Shown piece by piece: positions 1-7,328 of a DNA stretch of 29,900 nucleotides. Location of the stretch: positions 1 through 29,900 of the IMG/VR virus record IMGVR_UViG_3300041809_000248. One strand, given 5' to 3'. Below the pieces are notes generated by a model. The model had not been told where the DNA came from. It did no database searches and saw nothing but the letters and a program-made list of their open reading frames with translations. Every line of letters starts with the position of its first letter. Position 1 is the first letter of the stretch. This DNA comes from a virus. The position numbers and the translations under genes are program-made.

Positions 1-2
1 TC

Positions 3-1910
3 CTCGACGTACAGCCGGCGGATCTGGAAATTATCGAGCGCGTCGAAGGCGCGGCGCAATTCCGCGAGCAAGTCGGCGGTTTCCTCGCGGACCTCGGCCA
101 CGAACCGGCAACTCTCACCGCGGCTCGCCCCCTCGGCCCTCACGCGGTCGAATTGCCAGTGATTCAACTCAACGCGCGCAATCTGCGCGACATGATCGCC
201 GACGCCTGGGCGGCGTATTTCCTGCTCTCGTGCAGAATTCCCGAAGCCGCGCACCTGTACCAGCGAAACGGCGAACTCGTGCGCCTCGTGACGAACCCCG
301 ACAATGGCGCGCCGTTCGTCAAAGCGGTCGGCGAGGCCGAACTGTTCAACCTCATGGGAACGTGGGCGACGTGGGCGAAAATCACCGACACCGCAATCAT
401 CAATGGTTTTCCCCCTGTTTCGGTTGCCAAGGCCATGCTCGCCATCCCGCACCCCGACCTGCTGCGCGTCGAGGAAATTGTGACGGTCCCATTTTTCGAC
501 GAAAACCTCGACCTCGTTGCCGCGCCAGGACATCACGCGGCCTCGCGCGTGTTTTTGCACGGCGACGACGGCGCCCTGCCGGAAATTCTGGAAGTCCCGA
601 CTGCGGATGACGTCGCCGCGGCCGTTTCGCTGCTGGTCGATGACCTCTTTATCGACTTCCCTTTCGTGTCCCAGGCCGACCGTTGCCATGCGGTCGCCAC
701 GTTCCTGTTGCCCTTTGTGCGGCGCGCCATCGACGGCCCGACCCCGATTCACTTGCTCGAAGCGCCCGCGCCCGGTTCGGGCAAGTCGCTGCTCGCCGAC
801 CTCGTGCAGCTTGTTTTCTCCGGCATCGCCTCGGCGACCACGACCGGCCGCGACGAAGAAGAAACCCGCAAGAAAATCACGTCGCTGCTCGAACGCGGCG
901 AGCGCATCATCGTCATCGACAACGTGCGCGCCGGCATCGACTCGGCGCAAATCGCGTCGGCCCTGACTTCGACCGTGTGGACCGATCGCGCCCTTGGCTC
1001 GAATCGCATGATCGCGGCCCCAAACCGCGCCGTGTGGATTTTCACCGGCAACAATCCCGACCTCAGCCTTGAACTCGCGCGGCGGTCAATCCGAATCCGC
1101 ATCGACGCGGAAACTGACCGCCCGTTCGAGCGCGTGGGATTCAAACACGACCCGATCAGAGAATGGGCTACAGAAAATCGGCGCGCTTTGATCTCGGCCG
1201 CGCTGACTCTCGTGCAGAATTGGAAGGCGTGTGGTTGCGTACCTGAAACCAAGAAGCGCCTCGGCTCGTTTGAGGCGTGGTCGGCCCTCGTCGGCGGCAT
1301 CCTCGCCGCGGGCGGCGTCCCTGGCTTTCTCGAAAATCAGAGCGACCTCTACGACACAAGCGACTCCAAAACGGCCGACTGGAAAGCCTTTGTCGAACTA
1401 TGGGGCGAAAAACTTGGCGCGGCGACATATTCTTCGGTTGATTTGGTAGATTTTGCCGTCGAGAATGACATGCTCGCTGAGTTATTAGGCGACGATTCGC
1501 GCCGCGTTCAATCAATTCGCATGGGTAAACAGCTTCGGCGGGTCCGTGACACCACTATCCGCAAATGGAAGATCGTTTCGCGCCGGGACCATCACGCAAA
1601 AGCGCAACTCTGGAAACTAGAGCCTGTTCACCTTCAAATCCTGCCGCCGCTTGCGGGTAGTGCGGGGAGTGGCGGAAAAGTCGAAACGGCACTACCCGCC
1701 GATCAACTACTTGAAAATAAAGCGTTTGCGGATAGTGCGGGTAGTGATTCTCTTATACTCACACACGAGAAAAAAACTGATGCTTTGTTAAATGCCATAG
1801 ACGAGCCGCGGGGAGCACTACCCGCAACTCCCCGCACTATCCGCAGCCAAAAATTCGACGAAAACAGCGCCGATCAACAAATGAAAATCGACCTCGCAAA
1901 ACTCGATTAG
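3..1910 (+). CDS. Phage helicase/primase-type ATPase (5' end outside window)
   Basis: Probably the ATPase/helicase part of a replicative primase-helicase. Counting from the TTG at 153, a Walker A motif (APGSGKS) lies near residues 206-212, a Walker B strand (RIIVID) at 251-256, a sensor-1-like segment (WIFTGNNP) at 295-302 and an arginine-finger-like ARRSIRIR at 309-316. This order fits P-loop helicases attached to phage primases. The frame stays open from 153 back to base 3 without a stop (reading LDVQPADLEIIERVEG...), so 153 is probably internal and an N-terminal, perhaps primase, part lies to the left. The last ~100 residues are low complexity and contain the 9-bp repeats listed separately. 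The TAG at 1908-1910 is followed by the ribosome binding site of the next gene. Function is inferred from motifs only; a plain AAA+ DNA-replication ATPase is the alternative. Confidence 0.75.
   Translation, partial: LDVQPADLEIIERVEGAAQFREQVGGFLADLGHEPATLTAARPLGPHAVELPVIQLNARNLRDMIADAWAAYFLLSCRIPEAAHLYQRNGELVRLVTNPDNGAPFVKAVGEAELFNLMGTWATWAKITDTAIINGFPPVSVAKAMLAIPHPDLLRVEEIVTVPFFDENLDLVAAPGHHAASRVFLHGDDGALPEILEVPTADDVAAAVSLLVDDLFIDFPFVSQADRCHAVATFLLPFVRRAIDGPTPIHLLEAPAPGSGKSLLADLVQLVFSGIASATTTGRDEEETRKKITSLLERGERIIVIDNVRAGIDSAQIASALTSTVWTDRALGSNRMIAAPNRAVWIFTGNNPDLSLELARRSIRIRIDAETDRPFERVGFKHDPIREWATENRRALISAALTLVQNWKACGCVPETKKRLGSFEAWSALVGGILAAGGVPGFLENQSDLYDTSDSKTADWKAFVELWGEKLGAATYSSVDLVDFAVENDMLAELLGDDSRRVQSIRMGKQLRRVRDTTIRKWKIVSRRDHHAKAQLWKLEPVHLQILPPLAGSAGSGGKVETALPADQLLENKAFADSAGSDSLILTHEKKTDALLNAIDEPRGALPATPRTIRSQKFDENSADQQMKIDLAKLD
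1653..1844. repeat. Cluster of eight 9-bp iteron-like repeats (candidate replication origin)
   Basis: The word GCGGRKAGT occurs at 1653-1661, 1662-1670, 1728-1736 and 1737-1745 on the + strand and in reverse complement at 1691-1699, 1817-1825, 1827-1835 and 1836-1844. Tandem pairs are head-to-tail and the outer clusters face each other. The DNA between them (about 1700-1727 and 1746-1805) is clearly AT-richer than the surroundings. Direct copies encode A-G/D-S, while inverted copies in the same frame encode LPA or TPRTIR, so the DNA word rather than a peptide is repeated. Phage lambda carries its origin iterons inside gene O, which supports an origin reading, but binding is not shown. Confidence 0.6.
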
Positions 1911-1929
1911 TTATTAGAAGGAGCACGAA

Positions 1930-2055
1930 ATGACCAGAAATCCGCATACGCCGTCAAAGCCTTTCAACCCCTGGCCCTGGCCTGTCTGCATCGCCTGTTA
2001 CCTCGCCGGCGCGGCATCAATCCTCGGCTTTTTGTTCTGGCTGGCGAAACCATGA
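1930..2055 (+). CDS. Small single-span membrane protein, 41 aa
   Basis: A short gene with a strong Shine-Dalgarno sequence (AAGGAG, 1918-1923) six bases before its ATG. The product begins with a Pro/Asn/Trp-rich segment (NPWPWP) followed by about 20 hydrophobic residues (VCIACYLAGAASILGFLFWL) and a short LAKP tail, consistent with one transmembrane helix. Its TGA overlaps the ATG of the next gene as ATGA, which argues that it is translated. No family is recognised; small membrane proteins in such places can be inhibitors of host functions or lysis accessories, but nothing here decides that. Confidence 0.65.
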   Translation: MTRNPHTPSKPFNPWPWPVCIACYLAGAASILGFLFWLAKP

Positions 2056-2696
2056 CGCAGCCGGCCGTCGAACCGTTTTTCAACGCCTCGCAATTTCTTT
2101 ATGTTTCGACCTCGCTCGATCACATCTTGCTCGACGACGACAGCACCCAGGACCATGTTGACCCCACGACCAAAAAAATCTACCGCCGCCTCGACCCCGC
2201 TTTCTACTCGTGGATTCGCGCCAGTATGGAAAAACTGAAAACCAAAAAAGACCGCCTCGACCCGGCTTGGATCGACCTCAAGGCGCGGTTCGCCATCCTG
2301 CACACCTGGGCCGTCGATCACTACGGAATGCAAGCCCTCGTCGATCAGGTCAACAAGAACAACACGGCGCAATACTCGCCGCCGCGCCCCAAAATGCCGG
2401 ACGACCTCACTGACGACGCCGTTGCCGGCTTGTGTGCCCTGCTCTCGTCTCACCCTGACGGCGTTTGCGAGATCGAAGTGAAGTGCAGCGCCGGCCGCTT
2501 CACGCTCGTCGTGGCGTACTCTGAACCCAAACGCACAGACCGCCTCGAAATTTCCCTGCACGACTTCTCGTACATGGTCGAAATCAAACGCCTGTTCCCC
2601 GCGGCGCACTTCGACCTCTTTGACCAGCAGAAAGCAGCAACAGCCACGGCCGCGAAATCAGCACAACGTCGCTTTCGCTCGACGAGGAAACCATGA
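2052..2696 (+). CDS. Hypothetical protein, 214 aa
   Basis: Function not recognised. The start overlaps the 41-aa gene and the stop overlaps the next gene (ATGA at both ends), so the three are co-translated. The protein is soluble, rich in Asp/Lys, with a helical N-terminal half (residues ~50-110, including YSWIRASMEKLKTKKDRLDPAW) and a C-terminal half with alternating beta-like segments (EIEVKCSAGRFTLVVAYS). It ends in an Ala/Arg-rich basic tail. Its position after the replication ATPase suggests an early or DNA-metabolism accessory role, which is inference only. Confidence 0.75.
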   Translation: MTQPAVEPFFNASQFLYVSTSLDHILLDDDSTQDHVDPTTKKIYRRLDPAFYSWIRASMEKLKTKKDRLDPAWIDLKARFAILHTWAVDHYGMQALVDQVNKNNTAQYSPPRPKMPDDLTDDAVAGLCALLSSHPDGVCEIEVKCSAGRFTLVVAYSEPKRTDRLEISLHDFSYMVEIKRLFPAAHFDLFDQQKAATATAAKSAQRRFRSTRKP

Positions 2697-3139
2697 TTCA
2701 CCGCAAGCAAACGCCTGTTTCCCTGCTCATCACCGGATATTTGATTTACCATCGCCACGGTATGCGGCCCTGCATCACAGACAAGGCGCTCGACGTGCTG
2801 ATGACCGGGATTGTCGCACGAGGCGGTTACAACGTCGGTGAAAAACAAGCAGACATAAAAGCGTTCTGGTCCGCGGTCGGCCTCGCTTTCTGGCGCGCGG
2901 ATAAAGAGCGAAGCATCCTCATTCACTACGCCGCCTATTGCATCGGCGGACGGCAAATAAAATACGTTCGCAAGCAGCTTCACCTTCGTCATCGCGCCGC
3001 CTGGGACTGGATTGATCGCATCGAGTGGAAAATTCAGGGCGAACTCGACCGGCTCGGCATCGAAACCGCGAAAAATGAACATTTTGCCCCGAACCTCTTG
3101 CATGACCTCGCCGGCGCGCCAGCTTCGGCACTCGACTAA
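2693..3139 (+). CDS. Hypothetical protein, 148 aa
   Basis: Function not recognised. The ATG overlaps the preceding stop as ATGA and a GAGGA lies just upstream (about 2681-2690). The product is basic and partly helical, with several His, Tyr and Trp residues (residues ~60-110, e.g. WRADKERSILIHYAAYCIGG), and has no signal peptide or clear membrane helix. It is the last gene before the 172-bp control region, so it probably ends the upstream operon. Codon use matches its neighbours. Confidence 0.75.
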   Translation: MIHRKQTPVSLLITGYLIYHRHGMRPCITDKALDVLMTGIVARGGYNVGEKQADIKAFWSAVGLAFWRADKERSILIHYAAYCIGGRQIKYVRKQLHLRHRAAWDWIDRIEWKIQGELDRLGIETAKNEHFAPNLLHDLAGAPASALD

Positions 3140-3146
3140 CCATGCC

Positions 3147-3170
3147 AAAACGCAAGCGTTTTTATTTATT
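3147..3170 (+). terminator. Weak terminator-like hairpin after the upstream operon
   Basis: AAAACGC (3147-3153) and GCGTTTT (3156-3162) are complementary, and the right arm runs into a T-rich stretch (TTTTTATTTATT). The stem is short and A/T-weighted and the loop is at most four bases if the innermost pair is open, so efficiency is doubtful. Its place just after the stop at 3139 fits an operon end. Confidence 0.35.
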
Positions 3171-3186
3171 TTACGGATTTCCGTAA
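3171..3186. promoter_or_regulatory. 16-bp palindrome, possible operator
   Basis: TTACGGA and TCCGTAA form 7-bp perfect inverted arms separated by TT. The centre lies about 14 bp upstream of the predicted -35 hexamer at 3193. This is a common position for an activator or a regulator-binding site. No regulator gene is visible in the window. Confidence 0.4.
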
Positions 3187-3192
3187 TTTCGC

Positions 3193-3222
3193 TTGACTTC
3201 GGAACTTTGTTTTCCCTAGAAT
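3193..3222 (+). promoter_or_regulatory. Predicted sigma70-type promoter for the late genes
   Basis: A -35 element TTGACT (3193-3198) and a -10 element TAGAAT (3217-3222) are separated by 18 bp, each matching five of six consensus bases. The site lies in the only long gap of the window and in locally AT-rich DNA. Transcription would start near 3229 and run toward the terminase genes, meeting a hairpin terminator at 3271-3290 first. Confidence 0.6.
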
Positions 3223-3270
3223 CCTTACGCTACCGATCAGTACGGGAACCAAGAAAACGCCAGTTGTTGC

Positions 3271-3298
3271 AGCCGGGAATCTTCCCGGCTTTTTCTTT
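3271..3298 (+). terminator. Intrinsic terminator in the late leader
   Basis: AGCCGGGAA (3271-3279) pairs with TTCCCGGCT (3282-3290), followed by TTTTCTTT. The inner loop is very small unless the closing A-T pair opens. It lies about 40 nt past the predicted transcription start and 14 bases before the next ATG, so it would end most transcripts as a ~65-70-nt RNA unless read through. Confidence 0.7.
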
Positions 3299-3311
3299 AT
3301 GGAGCGCATTC

Positions 3312-3518
3312 ATGGCGAACCTTGCGGGCCAACAGACGAAAAAACGCGCCTCGTGCATGAACTCGACCGACCGTTCCATTATTTTGTTCGTTCGCTCGCT
3401 CATCAGATCGCATTTCCCGGCCCGCGATGACCCGTCGCAAAAACGTTTCCTCGACATGATCGCGGAAATTGAAAATACCATCATCGCCAAAATCCGCACC
3501 GCGGAATCGAAAGGCTGA
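3312..3518 (+). CDS. Hypothetical protein, 68 aa
   Basis: Function not recognised. The ATG at 3312 is chosen because GGAG (3301-3304) stands seven bases upstream; the frame is open back to 3012, but that part overlaps the upstream gene, the promoter and the terminator. The product is basic, with a helical C-terminal half (DDPSQKRFLDMIAEIENTIIAKI) and codon use like its neighbours. It is the first gene after the control region and lies directly ahead of a membrane protein and the terminase genes. A 43-codon frame starting at 3299 competes but has poorer codon use. Confidence 0.65.
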   Translation: MANLAGQQTKKRASCMNSTDRSIILFVRSLIRSHFPARDDPSQKRFLDMIAEIENTIIAKIRTAESKG

Positions 3519-3523
3519 CCACA

Positions 3524-3931
3524 ATGAACCCTGCAATCCAAGCCATCGCCGGAAAATTGCTTTCTCGTAAACTGCTCGGCATGAGCGGCGGCATCGGCGG
3601 CCTCGTCGCCATTGCCCTAGCTGTCGGCGCGGGCACGATTGCCCTGCCTGTCGGCCTCGCTTTTGGCGGGATTGTCGCGGCCCTTACCGCAACGCAGATC
3701 ATCACGCAGTACAAAATCGACATGGCGCAGATCGTCGCGGACGCGAAAGCAAAAGGCATCCCGATCGTGCCGCCTACCATCGGCCAAATCATCAAAGAAA
3801 TTACGGCCCCCACGGTTGAAATTCCTGCGCCGGCGCATAGCGCGCCCTCTGACGCTGCGGCTGGCGCGGGAATCCCTGCCGCGCCGAAAAAAGTTGACCC
3901 CTACAACCCTGGCCCTGACAACGAAGGCTAA
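3524..3931 (+). CDS. Two-span membrane protein, holin candidate
   Basis: 135 aa. Residues ~22-43 and ~44-62 are two closely spaced hydrophobic, Gly/Ala-rich segments separated only by a Pro/Gly turn (IALPVGLAFGG). The soluble tail (residues 65-135) is rich in Pro and Ala and ends PYNPGPDNEG. The short loop, small size and polar tail resemble phage holins, but no specific holin family is recognised. The only candidate lysis hydrolase is 7 kb away (11191), which weakens the call. Another membrane-linked virion or superinfection protein is possible. Confidence 0.6.
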   Translation: MNPAIQAIAGKLLSRKLLGMSGGIGGLVAIALAVGAGTIALPVGLAFGGIVAALTATQIITQYKIDMAQIVADAKAKGIPIVPPTIGQIIKEITAPTVEIPAPAHSAPSDAAAGAGIPAAPKKVDPYNPGPDNEG

Positions 3932-3946
3932 AATCGAATTTCCAAA

Positions 3947-4459
3947 ATGACCGAAAAAAAATCCCGCAAGCCTCTGAAAGCCACGGCTGAGGAAACAAAA
4001 AAAAAAGAGCGCGGCACGACGGGCGCGACCTCGCCAGCTTGGAAACCGCTGGATTACGCGAAGATCGAACAGGCGGGTTATGAGGGGCTTTCGGTGCCTT
4101 ACGGCGTGGCGCGGCGGTTGCAAGTCGATTACGACACGGCGCGGCGGCATTTTGACGCCGACCCTTTGTGTTGGGAATCGTATCAGGCGGGACAGGCGCT
4201 TTTTCAGGACCGGCTAGAGCAGTTAGGGCGCGGCAACGCGGTCGGCGACAAGGCCATGCCGGCGCTGAAACCCGGTCAAGCGACGATGTTGATTTTCGCG
4301 CTCAAGTGCAAGGTGAATTGGACCGAGATACAGCGCGTCGAGCACACGGTTGACGTGACTGCAAAGGCGCGGGAACTCGCGGATAAATTCGGCATCAGCA
4401 TCGACGAGGCGGAACGGCGGCTTGCCGACAAGCTGGCAACGGTGAAGGTGAAAAAATAA
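3947..4459 (+). CDS. terS: Terminase small subunit
   Basis: Probably the DNA-recognition subunit of the packaging motor. The 170-aa protein has a Lys-rich start, then a helix-turn-helix-like region (residues ~35-65: YAKIEQAGYEGLSVPYGVA, then a helix with ARRLQVDYDTARRHF). A segment PGQATMLIFALKCKVNWTE (~108-126) strongly resembles the conserved C-terminal part of many phage small terminases. A helical tail follows (KARELADKFGISIDEAERRLADKL), which could contact the large subunit. It sits immediately before the large terminase gene, the usual order. No sequence run was possible, so the family name is by resemblance. Confidence 0.75.
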   Translation: MTEKKSRKPLKATAEETKKKERGTTGATSPAWKPLDYAKIEQAGYEGLSVPYGVARRLQVDYDTARRHFDADPLCWESYQAGQALFQDRLEQLGRGNAVGDKAMPALKPGQATMLIFALKCKVNWTEIQRVEHTVDVTAKARELADKFGISIDEAERRLADKLATVKVKK

Positions 4460-4482
4460 CGCGCGGAAGGGCGGCGGACGCA

Positions 4483-6009
4483 TTGACCAGCATTGACTAC
4501 AAGAAGCTGGCGCAGACCGCCAAACGGCACGCGAAAATGTTGCCCCCTGTCAACGCTGGCGGGCCTACGGCGCTTGACCTCGCCGCGGCGCAAGTCGCCC
4601 TAGAAATTGAGCTTGAACGCGACCGGGCCGCTGGCGTCGGCGTCGAAAGCTGGCGCAACGGCATCGCGTCGTTTGCGCAACATCTGAGCCGCGGCGCGTG
4701 GCAACCCTATCGGCATTGTGTTCATGCCGCGACGGTCATCGAGCGCGAGCTTGCCAAGGGCGCGGCGCGCGTCATCGTGAACATGCCGCCGCGATACGGC
4801 AAGAGCCAACTGTTCTCTTACTGGTTGCCGGCGTGGCTGCTGGATCGCAACCCTGACACGCGCGTTTTGGCGTGCAGCTATTCGGCCGACCTCGCGGTTG
4901 ATTGGGCGTGGAAGGTTCGGAATCTCGCTGAGGAATGCGCCGAGTTGAATTTCGCGGTCGCGCACGGCAAGGGCGACAAAGCATATTGGGGAACGGCCGA
5001 CCGTTCGGGCAAGACGCGGACGGGCGGCATCAAAGCGGCCGGCGTCAACGGTTCAATAACAGGCTTCGGCGGCAACGTTCTCATCCTCGACGACCCGGTA
5101 AAGAATTGGGCCGAAGCGCACAGCCCTGCTTTCGACGGCGCTTTCGACGGCTGGTGGGGTTCGACGTTTTTCTCGCGGCTCGAACCGGGCGGCTCAATCG
5201 TGATCGTGATGACGCGATGGACAGACCACGACCCGACCGCGAAGCTAATCAAGTCCATGCCTGGGAAATGGACGGTAATACGGCTTCCTGAACTTGCCGA
5301 GGACCACGACCCGTTAGGGCGCGCAATCGGCGAGGCGCTTTGTCCTGAACGTTACCCGTTGACCGAAGTGCTCGAAAAGAAAGAGACGGTTGGCCCCTAC
5401 GTTTGGGCTGGTATGCACCAGCAGCGCCCTGCGCCGATTGGCGGCAACATCGTCAAGCGGGACCAATTTCAATACTACACGGAACAGCCGGCGCTCTCGC
5501 AGTTTGAAAAGACCTCGCAGTATTGGGATTTCAACGTCAAAGAGACCGTCCGCGGTTCCTACGTTTGCGGCCAAGTATGGGGCCGACGCGGCGCGGAATA
5601 CTGGCTGCTCGACCAAGTACGCGGCCGATGGGGTTATCCAGAAGCACGCGAGGCGGTGCGCTCGCTGTCGTCGAAGTGGCCCGCCGTGATTCAAAAGATG
5701 GTCGAGGCGAAGGCGAACGGCCCTGCGGTCATGGCCGACTTGCAATCGACGATTGACGGCTTCATGCCCTTCGAGCCTTACGGCGACAAGGTGCAGCGGT
5801 TCATCGGCGTGTCGCCGCTGATTACGGCGCACAACGTTTTCATTCCTGACCCGACCATCGCCCGATGGGTTCACGACTACGTTGACGAGACAACGACGTT
5901 CCCGAACTCGACCAACAACGACCAAGTGGACACTACGAGCATGGCCTTGGCCGATCTCCGCGACTTCAATTTCAAAATCCTCATCGGCAGACCGGATCGA
6001 GATAACTGA
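4483..6009 (+). CDS. terL: Terminase large subunit (packaging ATPase/nuclease)
   Basis: Motor that drives DNA into the prohead and cuts it. The ATPase domain shows Walker A MPPRYGKSQ (residues 101-109) and Walker B VLILDDP (199-205), with a TRW coupling-like motif (244-246). The C-terminal nuclease domain shows the three expected acidic patches: YWDFN (D349), MVEAKANG (E408) and NNDQVDTT (D480/D483). At 508 aa it is full length. The start is TTG at 4483, with a GGAAGGG some 11 bases upstream; an ATG at codon 19 (4537) is an alternative. Portal follows three bases after the stop, standard gene order. Confidence 0.95.
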   Translation: MTSIDYKKLAQTAKRHAKMLPPVNAGGPTALDLAAAQVALEIELERDRAAGVGVESWRNGIASFAQHLSRGAWQPYRHCVHAATVIERELAKGAARVIVNMPPRYGKSQLFSYWLPAWLLDRNPDTRVLACSYSADLAVDWAWKVRNLAEECAELNFAVAHGKGDKAYWGTADRSGKTRTGGIKAAGVNGSITGFGGNVLILDDPVKNWAEAHSPAFDGAFDGWWGSTFFSRLEPGGSIVIVMTRWTDHDPTAKLIKSMPGKWTVIRLPELAEDHDPLGRAIGEALCPERYPLTEVLEKKETVGPYVWAGMHQQRPAPIGGNIVKRDQFQYYTEQPALSQFEKTSQYWDFNVKETVRGSYVCGQVWGRRGAEYWLLDQVRGRWGYPEAREAVRSLSSKWPAVIQKMVEAKANGPAVMADLQSTIDGFMPFEPYGDKVQRFIGVSPLITAHNVFIPDPTIARWVHDYVDETTTFPNSTNNDQVDTTSMALADLRDFNFKILIGRPDRDN

Positions 6010-6011
6010 CA

Positions 6012-7328
6012 ATGTGGCCTTTCTCGACGAAAGCAAAGACGCCGGCCCGCGGCAACGCGGCAAGCGCGACGGATCGCTTGCCTAATTTCGTCGCGGATAT
6101 TGCGCCTACGATCGTGCCGGTTTGGCTGGCGAACAAAGCCAAGTACAACGCCTGGAAGATCGACCGCGCCGTTCGTGACGGCATGGTGGCGACGACCTGG
6201 GTGTATGTCTGCGTAACGCGCCTGATGGACGCCGTGGCGTGCGTGCCTTGGAAAGCGAAGCGTCTGACTTCGCCGGGAGTGTACGAGCAGCGGGACGACG
6301 ACCCCCTCGGCGCGCTGATCGCGCGGCCGAACGCCTTTTTCTCGTGGGGTCAACTGGCGAAAATCTGGACCGCGCACATGAACCTGGGCGGCAACGCGGT
6401 TTTCAAGATGGTCATGGTCAACGGCCAATGCGCCGAAATTTGGCCTTTGTTTCCCGATTGCGTGCTGATCTGGCCGGATACGCAAGAGTACATTCAAAAA
6501 TACCAGTACAATTTGAACGGCGTGCTGACCGACATGCCGACCGACGAAATAATCCACGATATGTTTCCGAACCCGGCCGACACGTTTTGGGGTTTGGGGC
6601 CATTGCAAGCGGCGGCGAAAATCGTGGACACGGACGCCGAGGCGGTCGATTTCAACAAGATCGCTCTGCAAAATTTCGGCGTACCTGACGCCATCGTGTC
6701 GTTCAAGCATCCGCTCAACCAAGTGCAATTTGACGACGCGCGGGCCGCCATCAAAAAGTCGTTTCAGGGGCAAGAAAACGCCCACATGCCGGTCATCATG
6801 GGGAACGACGCCGTTTGGCAGCAGATTACGCAAACGATGAAAGAATTGGATTTTATCGCCTCGCGCCGAATGACCGCGGTTGAAATTTGCGGCGCGTTCA
6901 AAGTGCCGCCCCCGGTCGCGGGCCTGTACGAGTCGGCGGCGCTCAAGGTCGAAACCGCGCGCATGATTTTCTGGCTAGACACGGTTATCCCCTTTCTCGA
7001 AGGGATGAAAAGCGTCCTGAATCGCTCGCTCGCGCCGAAATTCGGCCCTGACGCCTATCTCGATTATGACGTGTCGGGCGTCGAGGCTTTGGCCGCGGTG
7101 TTTTCCGCGAAAGTCGATACGGGTTTCAAGCTCTGGTCGATGGGCGTGCCGTTCAACACGGTCAACCACCAGCTAGGGTTAGGTTTCGACGAAATAGAGG
7201 GCGGCGACATTGGTTGGCTGTCCTCCACGTTGACGCCGGCCGAGGCGAACGCAGGGCCAACGCCTTCTGTGGCGGGCGGCAAGCCTGACGAGCAGCCGGC
7301 CGCGCCACCAAAGGGCGGCGGCGGCTGA
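6012..7328 (+). CDS. Portal protein (HK97 type)
   Basis: Dodecameric vertex ring through which DNA enters and leaves. The 438-aa length fits HK97-type portals. Recognisable parts are the early helix TTWVYVCVTRLMDAVACVPW (residues ~57-76), the crown/stem region FGVPDAIVSFKHPLN, and the conserved block IASRRMTAVEICGAFKVPP near residues 280-298 with the following long helix. The C terminus is Pro/Gly/Ala-rich (PAAPPKGGGG), probably flexible. Its stop overlaps the next start (TGATG), so portal and minor head protein are coupled. Confidence 0.92.
   Translation: MWPFSTKAKTPARGNAASATDRLPNFVADIAPTIVPVWLANKAKYNAWKIDRAVRDGMVATTWVYVCVTRLMDAVACVPWKAKRLTSPGVYEQRDDDPLGALIARPNAFFSWGQLAKIWTAHMNLGGNAVFKMVMVNGQCAEIWPLFPDCVLIWPDTQEYIQKYQYNLNGVLTDMPTDEIIHDMFPNPADTFWGLGPLQAAAKIVDTDAEAVDFNKIALQNFGVPDAIVSFKHPLNQVQFDDARAAIKKSFQGQENAHMPVIMGNDAVWQQITQTMKELDFIASRRMTAVEICGAFKVPPPVAGLYESAALKVETARMIFWLDTVIPFLEGMKSVLNRSLAPKFGPDAYLDYDVSGVEALAAVFSAKVDTGFKLWSMGVPFNTVNHQLGLGFDEIEGGDIGWLSSTLTPAEANAGPTPSVAGGKPDEQPAAPPKGGGG

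Noticed and set aside
1653-1844. Reading the 9-bp repeats as a CRISPR or protein-level repeat
   Set aside because: The units are too short and irregularly spaced for CRISPR, and forward and reverse copies encode different peptides, so a protein repeat does not explain them.
3142-3186. 14-codon leader-peptide-like frame (MPKRKRFYLFYGFP)
   Set aside because: No Shine-Dalgarno site, and it lies upstream of the predicted promoter, so an attenuation role is not supported.
3012-3311. Longer start for the 68-aa gene
   Set aside because: It would run through the upstream gene, the promoter and the terminator hairpin; GGAG before 3312 marks the likelier start.
3299-3427. Alternative 43-codon frame overlapping the 68-aa gene
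   Set aside because: It has no ribosome site at proper distance and its codon use is unlike the neighbours, whereas the 3312 frame matches them.
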